DNA of 64,000 bases from Minicystis rosea (GTDB taxonomy: Bacteria; Myxococcota_A; Polyangia; Polyangiales; Polyangiaceae). Position 1 is the first letter of the stretch. Every line of letters begins with the position of its first letter. Location of the stretch: NCBI GenBank assembly GCA_001931535.1, contig CP016211.1, positions 10,276,377-10,340,376 on the forward strand. The letters are read 5' to 3'. Positions 1-7,966 of the stretch are shown here, in pieces. The notes below the pieces were generated by a model that was given only the letters and a program-made list of their open reading frames with translations, made no database searches and had not been told where the DNA came from. Position numbers and translations under genes: made by a program.

Positions 1-542
1 CGAAAACGGCCATCGCGCCGGCGCCCTCGCTGGAGACGGCCACGCCCGAGCCGACGCCGGAGAGCCCGCTCAGCGAGCCGCTGCCTCCGCAGGCGATCAC
101 GCCCGAGCCGATCGCGCCCGTCGCCAAGCAGACCACGAAGGACACGGCCCGCGCCGTGTCGCGCCTCTCGCGCGGCGCCGTGCCCGAGAGCGAGCCCGCG
201 CCCGTCTCGGAGGCGCGCCCGAAGGTCCCCGCCTCTCGTTGGGTGCTCGCGGGATCCGCGGTGGCTTCGCTCGCGATCGCGGCGGCCCTCCTGCACGCGA
301 CCCTCCCCTCCGCGCGCTCGACCGATCCGCGCTCCGTGAGCGCCGCCGAGCTGCCCAAGGTCACCCAGCCGGCCGATCCGCCGGCAGGCGCGCACCCGTC
401 GCCGCCGAGCCCGCTGCCCGAAACGTCGCCCGAGGCCGAGACGGCGCTCGCCGAGCCGCAAGCCCCTTCGGGCCCGCCCGCCGCGCGTCGCGAAGATCGC
501 GGCCAGCGCCGCATGTCGCGCAGCGGCCGGCGCGCCCGATAA
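1..542 (+). CDS. C-terminal end of a Pro-rich single-pass membrane protein (partial)
   Basis: The reading frame is open from the left edge (first full codon at base 3) and gives 179 residues before TAA. It shows a Pro/Ala/Glu-rich stretch, then one membrane-spanning segment (WVLAGSAVASLAIAAALL, about residues 80-97), then a second Pro-rich tail ending in a basic cluster (RRMSRSGRRAR). Such tails often follow the kinase domain of myxobacterial Ser/Thr kinases, but no kinase domain lies inside the window, so that identity is only a guess. An internal ATG at 156 could be read as a start, but the upstream part has the same composition and no stop, so the gene most likely begins outside the window. 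Confidence 0.6.
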   Translation, partial: KTAIAPAPSLETATPEPTPESPLSEPLPPQAITPEPIAPVAKQTTKDTARAVSRLSRGAVPESEPAPVSEARPKVPASRWVLAGSAVASLAIAAALLHATLPSARSTDPRSVSAAELPKVTQPADPPAGAHPSPPSPLPETSPEAETALAEPQAPSGPPAARREDRGQRRMSRSGRRAR

Positions 543-566
543 CAGCGAGCGCCGAGGCTGCGCAGC

Positions 567-944
567 CTACGGCCGGTAGTAGCGGGCCACGATGCGGAGC
601 AGCTCGCCCACGTCGAAGGGCTTGCGGAGCACGGCATCGGCGCTCTTCGAGCGGGCGCAGAGGGTGCTCGCGCCGGTCATGAGGACGACCGGGGTATGCG
701 CTTCGGCCCGGCTTCGGGCTGCGAAGAGGACCGCCTCGCCCGATCCATCGTCGAGGGACCAATCGAGGAGCACGAGCCCCGGGTCGACGCGCTGGAGGGC
801 ATCGATGGCCTGGCGCGCGTCGGGCGCGGTGATGGATGCGTAGCCCTCGTCTGCGAGGAGCATGCGCAACGCTGCGACCGTATCCTCGTCGTCCTCGACG
901 ACCAGGATCGGTCGCTCGCCGGCTCCGCGTGCTGCGACGTCCAT
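567..944 (-). CDS. Single-domain response regulator (receiver domain only)
   Basis: The 125-residue protein is a stand-alone CheY-like receiver. It carries the acidic pair D18-D19 (VVEDDED), the phospho-acceptor D61 (VLLDWSLDDG), T90 (VVLMTGAS) and K108 (LRKPFD), all in canonical order. There is no output domain, so it probably relays phosphate to another protein or is a diffusible partner of a hybrid kinase; no kinase is adjacent. Start chosen at MDVAARG because the frame upstream reads as Arg-rich non-coding sequence. It converges with the preceding partial gene, leaving only 24 bases between stop codons. Confidence 0.9.
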   Translation of the reverse strand: MDVAARGAGERPILVVEDDEDTVAALRMLLADEGYASITAPDARQAIDALQRVDPGLVLLDWSLDDGSGEAVLFAARSRAEAHTPVVLMTGASTLCARSKSADAVLRKPFDVGELLRIVARYYRP

Positions 945-1144
945 CGTCCTTGTTCCTACCGCGCCCCGGCAGCCTCCGGCCGTCGGCTTCGCCCGAATTG
1001 CCCGTAAGCTTCCCCCGAAAGCCCGGTGAGGCGCCCTCCGATCCAACTTCTCGCAACCCCGGACGTTCGCAATTGATGCGATACGGGCGCGACCGCGCTA
1101 TGGTCGCGCCGCTCGCCGCCGATGGCGGCCCCGAGCACCATCCT

Positions 1145-1218
1145 TCCGGCGTCGTTCAAGGGCAGGACGGGGGACTTTGAATCCCCTAATCGTGGTTCGA
1201 ATCCACGCGCCGGAACCA
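1145..1218 (+). tRNA. tRNA-Gln (anticodon UUG)
   Basis: A complete cloverleaf can be drawn. The acceptor stem TCCGGCG pairs with CGCCGGA over all seven pairs. The anticodon stem GGGGA/TCCCC holds the loop CTTTGAA with anticodon TTG. The T arm is CGTGG-TTCGAAT-CCACG, followed by discriminator A and an encoded CCA. Total length is 74 nt. It sits alone between the response regulator and a TetR gene. Confidence 0.95.
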
Positions 1219-1342
1219 AGGATCTCGAGCCCTGCGCCCACCGCGCCCCCAACGCGCGCAGCCGAGCCCCGAAGCCGTCCGCAACGCTCCCGCGAGCGCA
1301 CCGGTCCACGCTCGCTCCGTGCAGCGCTCGCGTTCGCGTCGC

Positions 1343-1966
1343 TCACCTCGCGCGCAGCATCCGCATCACGAGCTCCGTCAAATCGTCGAGCATCCGCGCG
1401 CGCGTGATGCCGTCCGGCGGATGGAGCAGCATCGCCAGGTAAGCCCCGCGCAGCATGCTGGTCATCAGGAAGAAGACCGAGGGCAGACCGTCGAGCGCGA
1501 TCTCCGTGCTCCGGCGGCGCCCACCGGTGGCCGCGACGGCGACGAGCAGCGCAGGGAAGCGTGAGGCGATCGGCAGCCGGCCCGTGAAGGGAACATCGGT
1601 GAGCAGCACGATGACGAGGGCACGGCGCGACTCGAGCTCGGCGAACATCGCCTCGAGCCAGATGCGCATCGCGGCCTCGAGGTCCATCTCGTAGAGGCCG
1701 GCCATGCTCGCCTCCAAGGCCGCGAGCACACGGTGCGCCTCGCGATCGACGAGCAGCGCGACGAGCGTCTCCTTGTCGGGAAAGTACTCGTAGAGCGTGC
1801 CGATGCTGGCGCCGGCGCGCTCGGCCACCGCGTTCGTCGTCAGCGCCGCGTAGCCGCGCTCTTCGAGAATCCGAGCCGTGGCGTCGAGGATGGCGTCGAA
1901 CGTCGCCCGCGATCGCCCCTGACGCGGCCACTTTCGCGGCTTTGGATCGAAGTCTTCGTTGGGCAT
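1343..1966 (-). CDS. TetR/AcrR family transcriptional regulator
   Basis: A 207-residue protein with an N-terminal helix-turn-helix typical of TetR: ILDATARILEERGYAALTTN followed by AVAERAGASIGTLYEYFPDK (about residues 26-65). The C-terminal ligand domain is divergent, as usual. It is transcribed away from an MpaB/rubber-oxygenase family gene across 88 bases that contain a perfect 10-bp inverted repeat, so it most likely represses itself and that oxygenase. TetR-type regulators are known beside latex-clearing protein (lcp) genes in actinobacteria; the parallel here is an inference from layout. Confidence 0.9.
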   Translation of the reverse strand: MPNEDFDPKPRKWPRQGRSRATFDAILDATARILEERGYAALTTNAVAERAGASIGTLYEYFPDKETLVALLVDREAHRVLAALEASMAGLYEMDLEAAMRIWLEAMFAELESRRALVIVLLTDVPFTGRLPIASRFPALLVAVAATGGRRRSTEIALDGLPSVFFLMTSMLRGAYLAMLLHPPDGITRARMLDDLTELVMRMLRAR

Positions 1967-1990
1967 GGCGGGCTCCGAGGCCGGACACGG

Positions 1991-2022
1991 AATCCGAGCA
2001 GAACGACGATATTGCTCGGATT
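1991..2022. promoter_or_regulatory. Probable TetR operator between divergent genes
   Basis: AATCCGAGCA (1991-2000) is repeated as its exact reverse complement TGCTCGGATT (2013-2022) with a 12-bp spacer. The right arm overlaps a second palindrome, GATTATAATC (2019-2028), in an AT-rich patch that could also hold a promoter. It lies in the only region shared by the TetR gene and the divergent oxygenase. Confidence 0.6.
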
Positions 2023-2054
2023 ATAATCGGTCCCGGGCGTAGGAGCCGCCTCGC

Positions 2055-3281
2055 ATGAACAGCACCCGTCCCGTCCCGACCCGATATCGGATCCCCGAAG
2101 CCAACGAGAGCCTGCGCTTCGCGATCTATCGCCGCGTCTTCCGCATCCCGCGGCCGACCGAGGAGCAGGTCTCGCGCTTCCGCGACACGCTGTACGACGG
2201 CGACCCGCTCGCCGACGACGTCGTGCGCGCCTTCGCGGAGCTCCCGCGCGGCGAGGGACATCGCCTCCTCGCCCAGGCCCTCGATCGCGGCATCCACAGC
2301 ATCGCGGCGCCGCCCGCGGCGCTCGTCGCCCTCTTCGCCGAGGTCGATGCGCGCCCCGCCTGGGTCGACGACGACAAGCTCGCCCTCGCGGCGCGCACCG
2401 CGGAGCGCGTGGGCATGAGCGGCGAGCGCGTCCTGAGCTGCATCTGCCTCACGGGCGGGTATCGATCGTCGGCCGCGAACAAGCCCATCGCCCTCACGGG
2501 CGCGCTCGAATCGATGGCGTACCGGCGGCTCGCGGAGACCTCGAAGTTCGTCTTCGATCTCTACGACTCGCGCACGATCGCGCGCGACTCGGCCGGCTTT
2601 CGCGGCGCGGTCATGGTTCGCCTGATGCACGCCATGGTGCGGGCGCGGCTCGCGCGCGATCCGCGCTGGCGCGAAGCGGACTGGGGCCTCCCGGTGAACC
2701 AGGCCGACATGCTCGCCACGAACCTCCTCTTCTCGGCGGTCTTCGTCATCGGCCTGCGCATGCTCGGCCATGTCATCTCGAAGCGCGAAGCCGACGCGCT
2801 CGTGCACTTCTGGCGCTACGTCGGGTACCTCATGGGCATCCGCGAAGACATGCTCCCGCGCGACTACCAAGATGCGTTGCCGCTCGTCTACCTCTCGGGC
2901 GCCACGCAGCCTCCGGGCGACGAGGACAGCCGCAAGCTCGCCGCGGCCCTGCTCTCCGTGCCGGTGCTCCCCGATCTCCCGCGCCCCCTCGTCTACCTCG
3001 ACGCCCAGTGGCGCGCCGGCTTCTCGCGCCTCGTGCTCGGCGGCAACGAAGGCGACGAGCTCGGCCTCCCCGACACCCCGCTCAAGTGGATGGTGCTCTT
3101 CACCGCGGCGTGGAACTTCAGCACCGAGATCGCGCGTCTCGCGCTGCCCGGCGGCAACGCGCTCGCCGCGAAGCTCGGCAAGGCACGCGTCAAGCAACGC
3201 GTGGAGCGCATGCTCGAAGGGAAGCCGCCTGCGTATCGGCCCTACCCGCCGCGCGGCGAAGCCACGCACGCCGACGCCTGA
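2055..3281 (+). CDS. Oxygenase MpaB / rubber oxygenase (DUF2236) family protein
   Basis: The 408-residue sequence matches the all-helical haem oxygenase family that includes latex-clearing protein and fungal MpaB. It has the conserved RRLAETSKFVFD stretch (about 157-168) and the segment RLMHAMVRARL, in which H192 is the candidate proximal haem ligand. The region NQADMLATNLLFS and the later WRYVGYLMGI also look family-typical. No Tat or Sec signal is obvious at the N terminus, unlike secreted Lcp proteins, so it may act inside the cell. AGGAG at 2041-2045 supports the ATG. The substrate cannot be told from sequence. The divergent TetR suggests induction by a small molecule. Confidence 0.8.
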   Translation: MNSTRPVPTRYRIPEANESLRFAIYRRVFRIPRPTEEQVSRFRDTLYDGDPLADDVVRAFAELPRGEGHRLLAQALDRGIHSIAAPPAALVALFAEVDARPAWVDDDKLALAARTAERVGMSGERVLSCICLTGGYRSSAANKPIALTGALESMAYRRLAETSKFVFDLYDSRTIARDSAGFRGAVMVRLMHAMVRARLARDPRWREADWGLPVNQADMLATNLLFSAVFVIGLRMLGHVISKREADALVHFWRYVGYLMGIREDMLPRDYQDALPLVYLSGATQPPGDEDSRKLAAALLSVPVLPDLPRPLVYLDAQWRAGFSRLVLGGNEGDELGLPDTPLKWMVLFTAAWNFSTEIARLALPGGNALAAKLGKARVKQRVERMLEGKPPAYRPYPPRGEATHADA

Positions 3282-3367
3282 GATTCCGGCCGCGCGCCAA
3301 CCGAAATCAGTTGGCGCGCTCGCTTGCGACCTCACCCGACGCCCCGCCAACGTCTAGCCTGGGCGCG

Positions 3368-4930
3368 ATGCTCGACACGGCGCTGCTCTTCGGCACGGCG
3401 ACGATCGCGGTCCATGCGGGACTGTCGATCTTCGGCGTGTCCTGGCTCGCGCGACAGGTGGTGCGGGGAGAGGCGCGTGACCCGCGGGTCTGGCTCACGG
3501 CGCTCGCACTGCTCGCGCGCGCTCCATGGCGGCCCGTGATGGCCAATTGGTATTCGTTCACCGCCGCGAGCGACGGCGGCCTTTTGAACACGGCACGCGC
3601 GGCCGTGGGCGTGCAGCGGCTCGCCGAGCGGATCCCATTCGCGCCCTCGGGCTTCACCGTCGCCGTGGCGTGGTCGTTCGTTTCGGGTGTGGCCCTCGCG
3701 CCGCTGGTGGTGACGCTCGCGATGGACCTCGGCCTACCGCGCCCGTGGATCGCCGGTGTGCTTGCGGCGCTCTGGCCGGCGCTGATCCGCTCGGCCACGT
3801 CGGACGCCCAGGCGAGCGTCATCGCGACGCAGTGGCTCGTCGGCGCGCTCCTCTGGCGCCGCGGCCTCGACGAGGCTGAGTCGTCGCGCTTCCTGCGGAT
3901 CCTCTCGATGTCGCTCGGCGCGGCGCTCCTCGCTGGCCTGCCCACGCTTCGGATCGAAGCGGCGCCGGCCATGCTCGCCGCGTTCGTCCTCTTCCCACCG
4001 CGCCGCTCGTCATGGGGAGCGTGGTGCGTGGCTGCGGCCGTGGCCGCGTGCGGCGCGCTGTTCGGCGCCACGAGCGATGCGCGCTTGCATCAGATCCACA
4101 TCAGCCCGGGCAACTGGGTGCTGCTCCCGCTCGCGCTCGCCCTCGGGCTGAGCAAGACCTGGCCCGTATCGGCGCTCACCCTGTTGCTCTTCGCCTGCGC
4201 GTGGCGCGAGCGAGCGCAGCGCGCCTCGATGATCCGCCTCACGCTCGCCATCCACGCAGGCGGCTTGAGCGTGCTCGTCTCCGGCCGGCTCCCGAGCGAC
4301 GAGCTCACGACGCGCTACTTTTTCTTCCTGGCCGTCCCGTGGTTGCTCGTGATCGCCACGGGCGCCCAGTGGATCATGGATCGCGTGCGAGAGCAGCCGC
4401 GAAGGCAATGGGCCCTCGGCGTGCTCTGCGCCGCCGCCCTCGCGGGCGAGACCTGGTTCACCCTGCGCCCCGACGCCCAGTACGTCTTTCGACGCGAGGC
4501 CTGGTTCCTCCGTGACCATGTCACCGAGCTCGCGAGGTTCGAGCGTGTGTGCATGCTCGACCCATCCACCAACCATACGTGGCCCGGCGTGCATCAGGAC
4601 TTCGACGTCGGGCTGACGCCGCGCAACCACGATGAGAGCCGCTACTTGGGTCTCCCCGTGAAGCTCCTCCACGCCACCGCGCTGGAGAACGCCGCGTGCG
4701 ACGCTTACTACGTGAGCCCCGTCTGCGCGCTCGCGCCGGAGCAGCACAATTCGAGCATCGCCGCCGACGTCGCCCGCATTCACCTCGAATGCCAGGCCTG
4801 GGAGCGCAACCTCACGGGGCCGCCGGTCTTGGAGCAGCGAACACCGGCCATCGCCCCCGACGCGGCCTTCGCCGGGCCCGAGGTCTCGCTGCGCGTGTAT
4901 GCGATGCCCACAAGGCCCGGCTCGCGGTGA
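3368..4930 (+). CDS. Polytopic membrane protein, unknown function
   Basis: A 520-residue protein with about ten hydrophobic segments (for example LLFGTATIAVHAGLSIFGVS, APLVVTLAMDL, FFFLAVPWLLVIATGAQW) followed by a soluble C-terminal part of about 150 residues. The layout, with membrane helices first and a hydrophilic tail last, resembles GT39/ArnT-like glycosyltransferases. However, I see no clear Asp pair or other diagnostic motif in the first loop, so a function is not assigned. Start placed at the ATG after the oxygenase, because upstream codons in the same frame overlap the oxygenase gene and read as Arg-rich shadow. There is no convincing ribosome-binding site. Confidence 0.65.
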   Translation: MLDTALLFGTATIAVHAGLSIFGVSWLARQVVRGEARDPRVWLTALALLARAPWRPVMANWYSFTAASDGGLLNTARAAVGVQRLAERIPFAPSGFTVAVAWSFVSGVALAPLVVTLAMDLGLPRPWIAGVLAALWPALIRSATSDAQASVIATQWLVGALLWRRGLDEAESSRFLRILSMSLGAALLAGLPTLRIEAAPAMLAAFVLFPPRRSSWGAWCVAAAVAACGALFGATSDARLHQIHISPGNWVLLPLALALGLSKTWPVSALTLLLFACAWRERAQRASMIRLTLAIHAGGLSVLVSGRLPSDELTTRYFFFLAVPWLLVIATGAQWIMDRVREQPRRQWALGVLCAAALAGETWFTLRPDAQYVFRREAWFLRDHVTELARFERVCMLDPSTNHTWPGVHQDFDVGLTPRNHDESRYLGLPVKLLHATALENAACDAYYVSPVCALAPEQHNSSIAADVARIHLECQAWERNLTGPPVLEQRTPAIAPDAAFAGPEVSLRVYAMPTRPGSR

Positions 4931-4948
4931 CGAGCGCTTCGCGCTCGT
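4930..4948. terminator. Stem-loop between convergent genes
   Basis: ACGAGCGC and GCGCTCGT form a perfect 8-bp stem with a TTC loop, beginning at the last base of the membrane-protein stop codon. There is no T run, as is common in high-GC genomes. It could serve both convergent genes. Confidence 0.45.
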
Positions 4949-4978
4949 GCATTCCTATCGGTTTCGATGGGGCTTCAT

Positions 4979-5755
4979 CTAGGCCGGCTTCGGGGGATCG
5001 GCCGGCGCCTCTTCGACCTTGGTCTCTTCGGGCTCGCTGCGCTCCGGCGCGATGGCGGGGATGCGCTGGGCGACCTCTGGATCGGCGCGGAGCAGGTAGC
5101 GCCCGAGGTGGAACAGCTCCTGGTACGTGTCGCGCCACTGGGTGTAGGCGCGGCGCCGGAGATCGCGCGGGGAGCCGAGGGTCTCGTCGTCCGCGGCGTC
5201 GAGCAGCTTGAGCAGCTCGGTGGCTTCGGCCTCGGCGATCGCGAGGGTGGCGAGCGTCACCGGCGTCTTGCCCTCGACGTCGGACCACGCGTTCCGAAAC
5301 AAGGCGACCCAGCGGATCGTGTCGTCGGCGTCGTCGCGGATGCCGCGCCCGCGCACGATGTCGGCGACCTGCGCGCGCAGCCTCTCGTTCCGCTTGAAGA
5401 GCGGCAGCGCCCAGCCCGAGAGCGTGTCGTCGTGCGCGCGCACCTTCTTCACGAGCTCGGCGCGGCGCTCCTTCTGCTCCGTGGTCCAAGGGTCTTCGAC
5501 CGCGAGGTCGGCGACGTAAAAGATTATCGCTTTGGCCTCGATCGCCTCGAGATCGTCCCGCCGCGCGGCCGCGCGCGCCGGCGATAGCTCCTCGTCGAAC
5601 CGCGGCTTCAGCGACACCATCTCCCGCCTCAAGATCGCCGTGAGCTGCGTCGCCGCCGCCCGCGAGATGCGCGGGCGCACGAGCGACTCCGGAGCCATCG
5701 CGAGCAACGCAGGCTTCGCCGCGGTGAAGAGCTCGTACATCTTCGTCGTGTCCAT
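4979..5755 (-). CDS. Hypothetical soluble protein, 258 aa
   Basis: A charged, mostly helical protein beginning MDTTKMYELFTAAKPALLAM, without signal peptide or membrane segment. The tail is rich in Pro/Glu/Lys (EETKVEEAPADPPKPA). The start is supported by a strong AAGGAGG-type site 6-7 bases upstream. I recognise no domain. The length and composition suggest a cytoplasmic structural or adaptor protein rather than an enzyme. It converges with the membrane-protein gene. Confidence 0.65.
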   Translation of the reverse strand: MDTTKMYELFTAAKPALLAMAPESLVRPRISRAAATQLTAILRREMVSLKPRFDEELSPARAAARRDDLEAIEAKAIIFYVADLAVEDPWTTEQKERRAELVKKVRAHDDTLSGWALPLFKRNERLRAQVADIVRGRGIRDDADDTIRWVALFRNAWSDVEGKTPVTLATLAIAEAEATELLKLLDAADDETLGSPRDLRRRAYTQWRDTYQELFHLGRYLLRADPEVAQRIPAIAPERSEPEETKVEEAPADPPKPA

Positions 5756-6038
5756 GGTCCCTCCTTCGTGAAGTGGCTGGTTGGATGGGAACGGCGCGCG
5801 CCTTGGTTCTTCCCGCACGCGCCGGCAGTCGATCTCGGTGCCCTCCTCTGCGCGCGGAACCTATGTCGCCGCCCCACGCGCAGTAGCCCGCGCGCACGAA
5901 ATCGTCGCGCGCGCTTCACCGATGGCGCGGCGCGGGCGACATCGGCGCACGTTCGGAAGGGATCGAAGAAGCGATGTTCGGGGGCGGCTCGCGCCGCCTC
6001 GACGGGCGTTTGCACGCGCTCGCCGACGGCGAGGAGTG

Positions 6039-6767
6039 CTACGGGGCGGCGACCTGGGCCTGGAGCGTCGCGTCGTGCGCGAGCCACTTCGCCGTGTAGA
6101 TGGTGGCGTCCGTCTCGGGCCGCGAGGCGTCGCGCTTCAGGTAGACGAGGGCGCCCTTCAGCGGGCCGTCCTCGATCGCGCAGAGGCGGCGCGACCCGTC
6201 CTGCCACGACTTCGTCTCCTTGGCGTGGAAGACCGCGCAGTCGGCGAGCTCCTTCGGCAGCGTCGCGAACACGCTGAACGCGTCCGCGTCGCCGCGCGCC
6301 GTCGCCAGGTTGAAGGGGATCTTGTCGGGCGTGCGCGAGGACGTGCACACCCCCTCGTCGAGGTTCGGGTCGACGGGGCACTTCGCGCGGGCCTTGTCGG
6401 CGCGGTAGCGCTCGGCCTCCGCGAGGAGCGAGGGCGCGAGCGACTCCGACGCCGGCTTCGGCTCGAGCGCCTTCTTGCGCTGCGCGTCGGCGTCCGCCTT
6501 CTTCTTCTCGGCCTCGTCGATGGCCTTCGCGAACGCGTCGATCTCGCCCGCGCTCCCGGGGCCGCACAGCTTCTTCGCCTGGTCGAGCCAGTCGCGCGCG
6601 GCGCCGATGTCCGGCACGGCGAGCATGCCCTGGCCGCGCGCGAGGGCGTCCGGACATGCCTTCGCGGTCGGCGGCGGCCTGTCGTCGCACCCGCCCGCTG
6701 CACCGGCCAGCGCGATCGCCGCGAAGGCGGTCACCACCCTCCATCCCCTCGTCACGTCGGCGCCCAC
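6039..6767 (-). CDS. Putative lipoprotein, unknown function
   Basis: A 242-residue protein with an N-terminal signal ending in a lipobox-like AGGC (Cys27), so it is probably lipid-anchored in the envelope. A helical, Lys/Glu-rich coiled stretch (AKAIDEAEKKKADADAQRKK) follows. The C-terminal part contains scattered Cys (KCPVD, GVCTSS, ADCAVF, RLCAI) that may form disulfides. No known enzymatic motif is visible. Its promoter side faces the 41-bp repeat array, and downstream it is separated by 283 bases from the next gene on the same strand. Confidence 0.65.
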   Translation of the reverse strand: MGADVTRGWRVVTAFAAIALAGAAGGCDDRPPPTAKACPDALARGQGMLAVPDIGAARDWLDQAKKLCGPGSAGEIDAFAKAIDEAEKKKADADAQRKKALEPKPASESLAPSLLAEAERYRADKARAKCPVDPNLDEGVCTSSRTPDKIPFNLATARGDADAFSVFATLPKELADCAVFHAKETKSWQDGSRRLCAIEDGPLKGALVYLKRDASRPETDATIYTAKWLAHDATLQAQVAAP

Positions 6768-6826
6768 GAGGACGCGGCGTTACTCCGATCGGACCGGACC
6801 GGCAAGGCCGCCGGCACGCGCGGCTT

Positions 6827-7195
6827 CCTGGGAAGGCAACGCGTACCGATTTCGGTGAAAGCGCCTTCCCGAGATGCTCTCGCGAGCCGATTTCGGTGCG
6901 AAGCGGCTCCCAGGAAGGCAACGCGTACCGATTTCGGTACGCGAGCGCTCCCAGGAAGGCACCTCGTGCCGATTTCGGTGCGAAGCAGCTCCCAGGAAGG
7001 CAACGCGTACCGATTTCGGTACGCGAGCGCTCCCAGGAAGGCACCTCGTGCCGATTTCGGTGCGAAGCAGCTCCCAGGAAGGCACCTCGTGCCGATTTCG
7101 GTGCGAAGTGGCTCCCAGGAAGGCACCTCGTGCCGATTTCGGTGCGAAGCGGCTCCCAGGAAGCCACCGCGTGCCGATTTCGGTGCGAGTACGGT
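6827..7195. repeat. Nine-unit tandem array, exact 41-bp period, each unit with a palindromic core
   Basis: The core CGATTTCGGT occurs at 6847, 6888, 6929, 6970, 7011, 7052, 7093, 7134 and 7175, so every step is exactly 41 bases. Around the core sit two forms. One has arms CGCGTACCGA / TCGGTACGCG (a perfect stem). The other has CGTGCCGA / TCGGTGCG, where the two mismatches become G-U wobbles in RNA. The rest of the unit (CTCCCAGGAAGGCA) is also conserved, so there are no variable spacers as in CRISPR. Because 41 is not a multiple of 3 and all frames stay open, coding is unlikely. The region 6768-7239 holds no gene otherwise. Confidence 0.9.
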
Positions 7196-7239
7196 CAGGG
7201 TGTACGAACGCTGAGCAACGAGCGCCGGCGAGGCGCGGG

Positions 7240-7887
7240 TCACTTCGAAGGGCGGCGGCTCTTCGGCGGCTTTTGCAGCGGGGGCTTCGGGGTGGGCGCG
7301 GGCGGCGGCGCGGCGACCTGGCCGGCGGTGACGGCCTTGAGCTCGGCGAGCGCCGCGCGGATGTGATGCACGAGGTCTCTCCGCTCGGGGTCGGAGATCC
7401 AGCGCTCGAAGGCGACCTTGAAGACGGCCATTCCGGCTTCGGCGGCCAGGCTCGCGGCCGGCTCGGTGACGCCGCGCGCGCGCAGGGTCTCCGCGATGGC
7501 CGAGGCGAGGGTGGAGAGCTTGATCAGCTCGCGCTCCTGCAGCTCCGCGTGGGCCATGAGGACGGCGTGCCGCGCTCGGGCGTAGTCGGGATCGCGGCGC
7601 TCCTGGAGGGCGGCCGCGGCGGCGTCGAGGGCCGCGGCGACCGCGTCGAGCGGCGCGGCGGCCTCGGGAGCGGCGGAGATGGCGCCCACGATGAGCTTGT
7701 TCAGGTCCTCCGAGCCGGAGAACAGGACCTCACGTTTGTCGGCGAAGTAGCGGAAGAAGGTCCGCTCCGTGAGGCCCGCGCGCGCGGCGATCTCCTCCAC
7801 CGTCGTCCGGGCGTACCCGCGCTCCTGGAAGAGCTCCAGCGCGGCCTGCTCGAGCCTCCCGCGCGCATTCGGTTCCCATCGGCCCAT
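7240..7887 (-). CDS. TetR family transcriptional regulator
   Basis: 215 residues. The N-terminal HTH reads LEQAALELFQERGYARTTVE then IAARAGLTERTFFRYFADKR (about residues 12-51), a textbook TetR head with the F-F-R-Y-F helix 3. The C-terminal end is an unusual Pro/Lys-rich tail (PPPAPTPKPPLQKPPKSRR). It diverges from an NAD-dependent epimerase gene, and the 79-base gap contains a perfect inverted repeat plus a third half-site, so it probably controls that two-gene operon and itself. Confidence 0.92.
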   Translation of the reverse strand: MGRWEPNARGRLEQAALELFQERGYARTTVEEIAARAGLTERTFFRYFADKREVLFSGSEDLNKLIVGAISAAPEAAAPLDAVAAALDAAAAALQERRDPDYARARHAVLMAHAELQERELIKLSTLASAIAETLRARGVTEPAASLAAEAGMAVFKVAFERWISDPERRDLVHHIRAALAELKAVTAGQVAAPPPAPTPKPPLQKPPKSRRPSK

Positions 7888-7915
7888 GCCTCCGAATCTT
7901 ACCTGATTGCAGTGA

Positions 7916-7956
7916 CTGACATCGCGTGTTAGCCATGATGTCAGATTCTGACATCA
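7916..7956. promoter_or_regulatory. Probable TetR operator with three half-sites
   Basis: TGATGTCAG (7936-7944) and CTGACATCA (7948-7956) form a perfect 9-bp inverted repeat with a 3-bp spacer just ahead of the epimerase start. A further direct copy of CTGACATC lies at 7916-7923, nearer the TetR gene. The site overlaps where the epimerase promoter and leader must be. Confidence 0.7.
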
Positions 7957-7966
7957 GGAGGTTCCC

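Noticed and set aside
5629..7167. An open minus-strand frame of about 500 codons running through the 41-bp array
   Set aside because: The array is open in all frames because of its composition; the repeat spacing is not a codon multiple and the peptide has no start site support.
6827..7195. CRISPR array
   Set aside because: Every unit is conserved over its whole 41 bases; there are no unique spacers and no cas genes.
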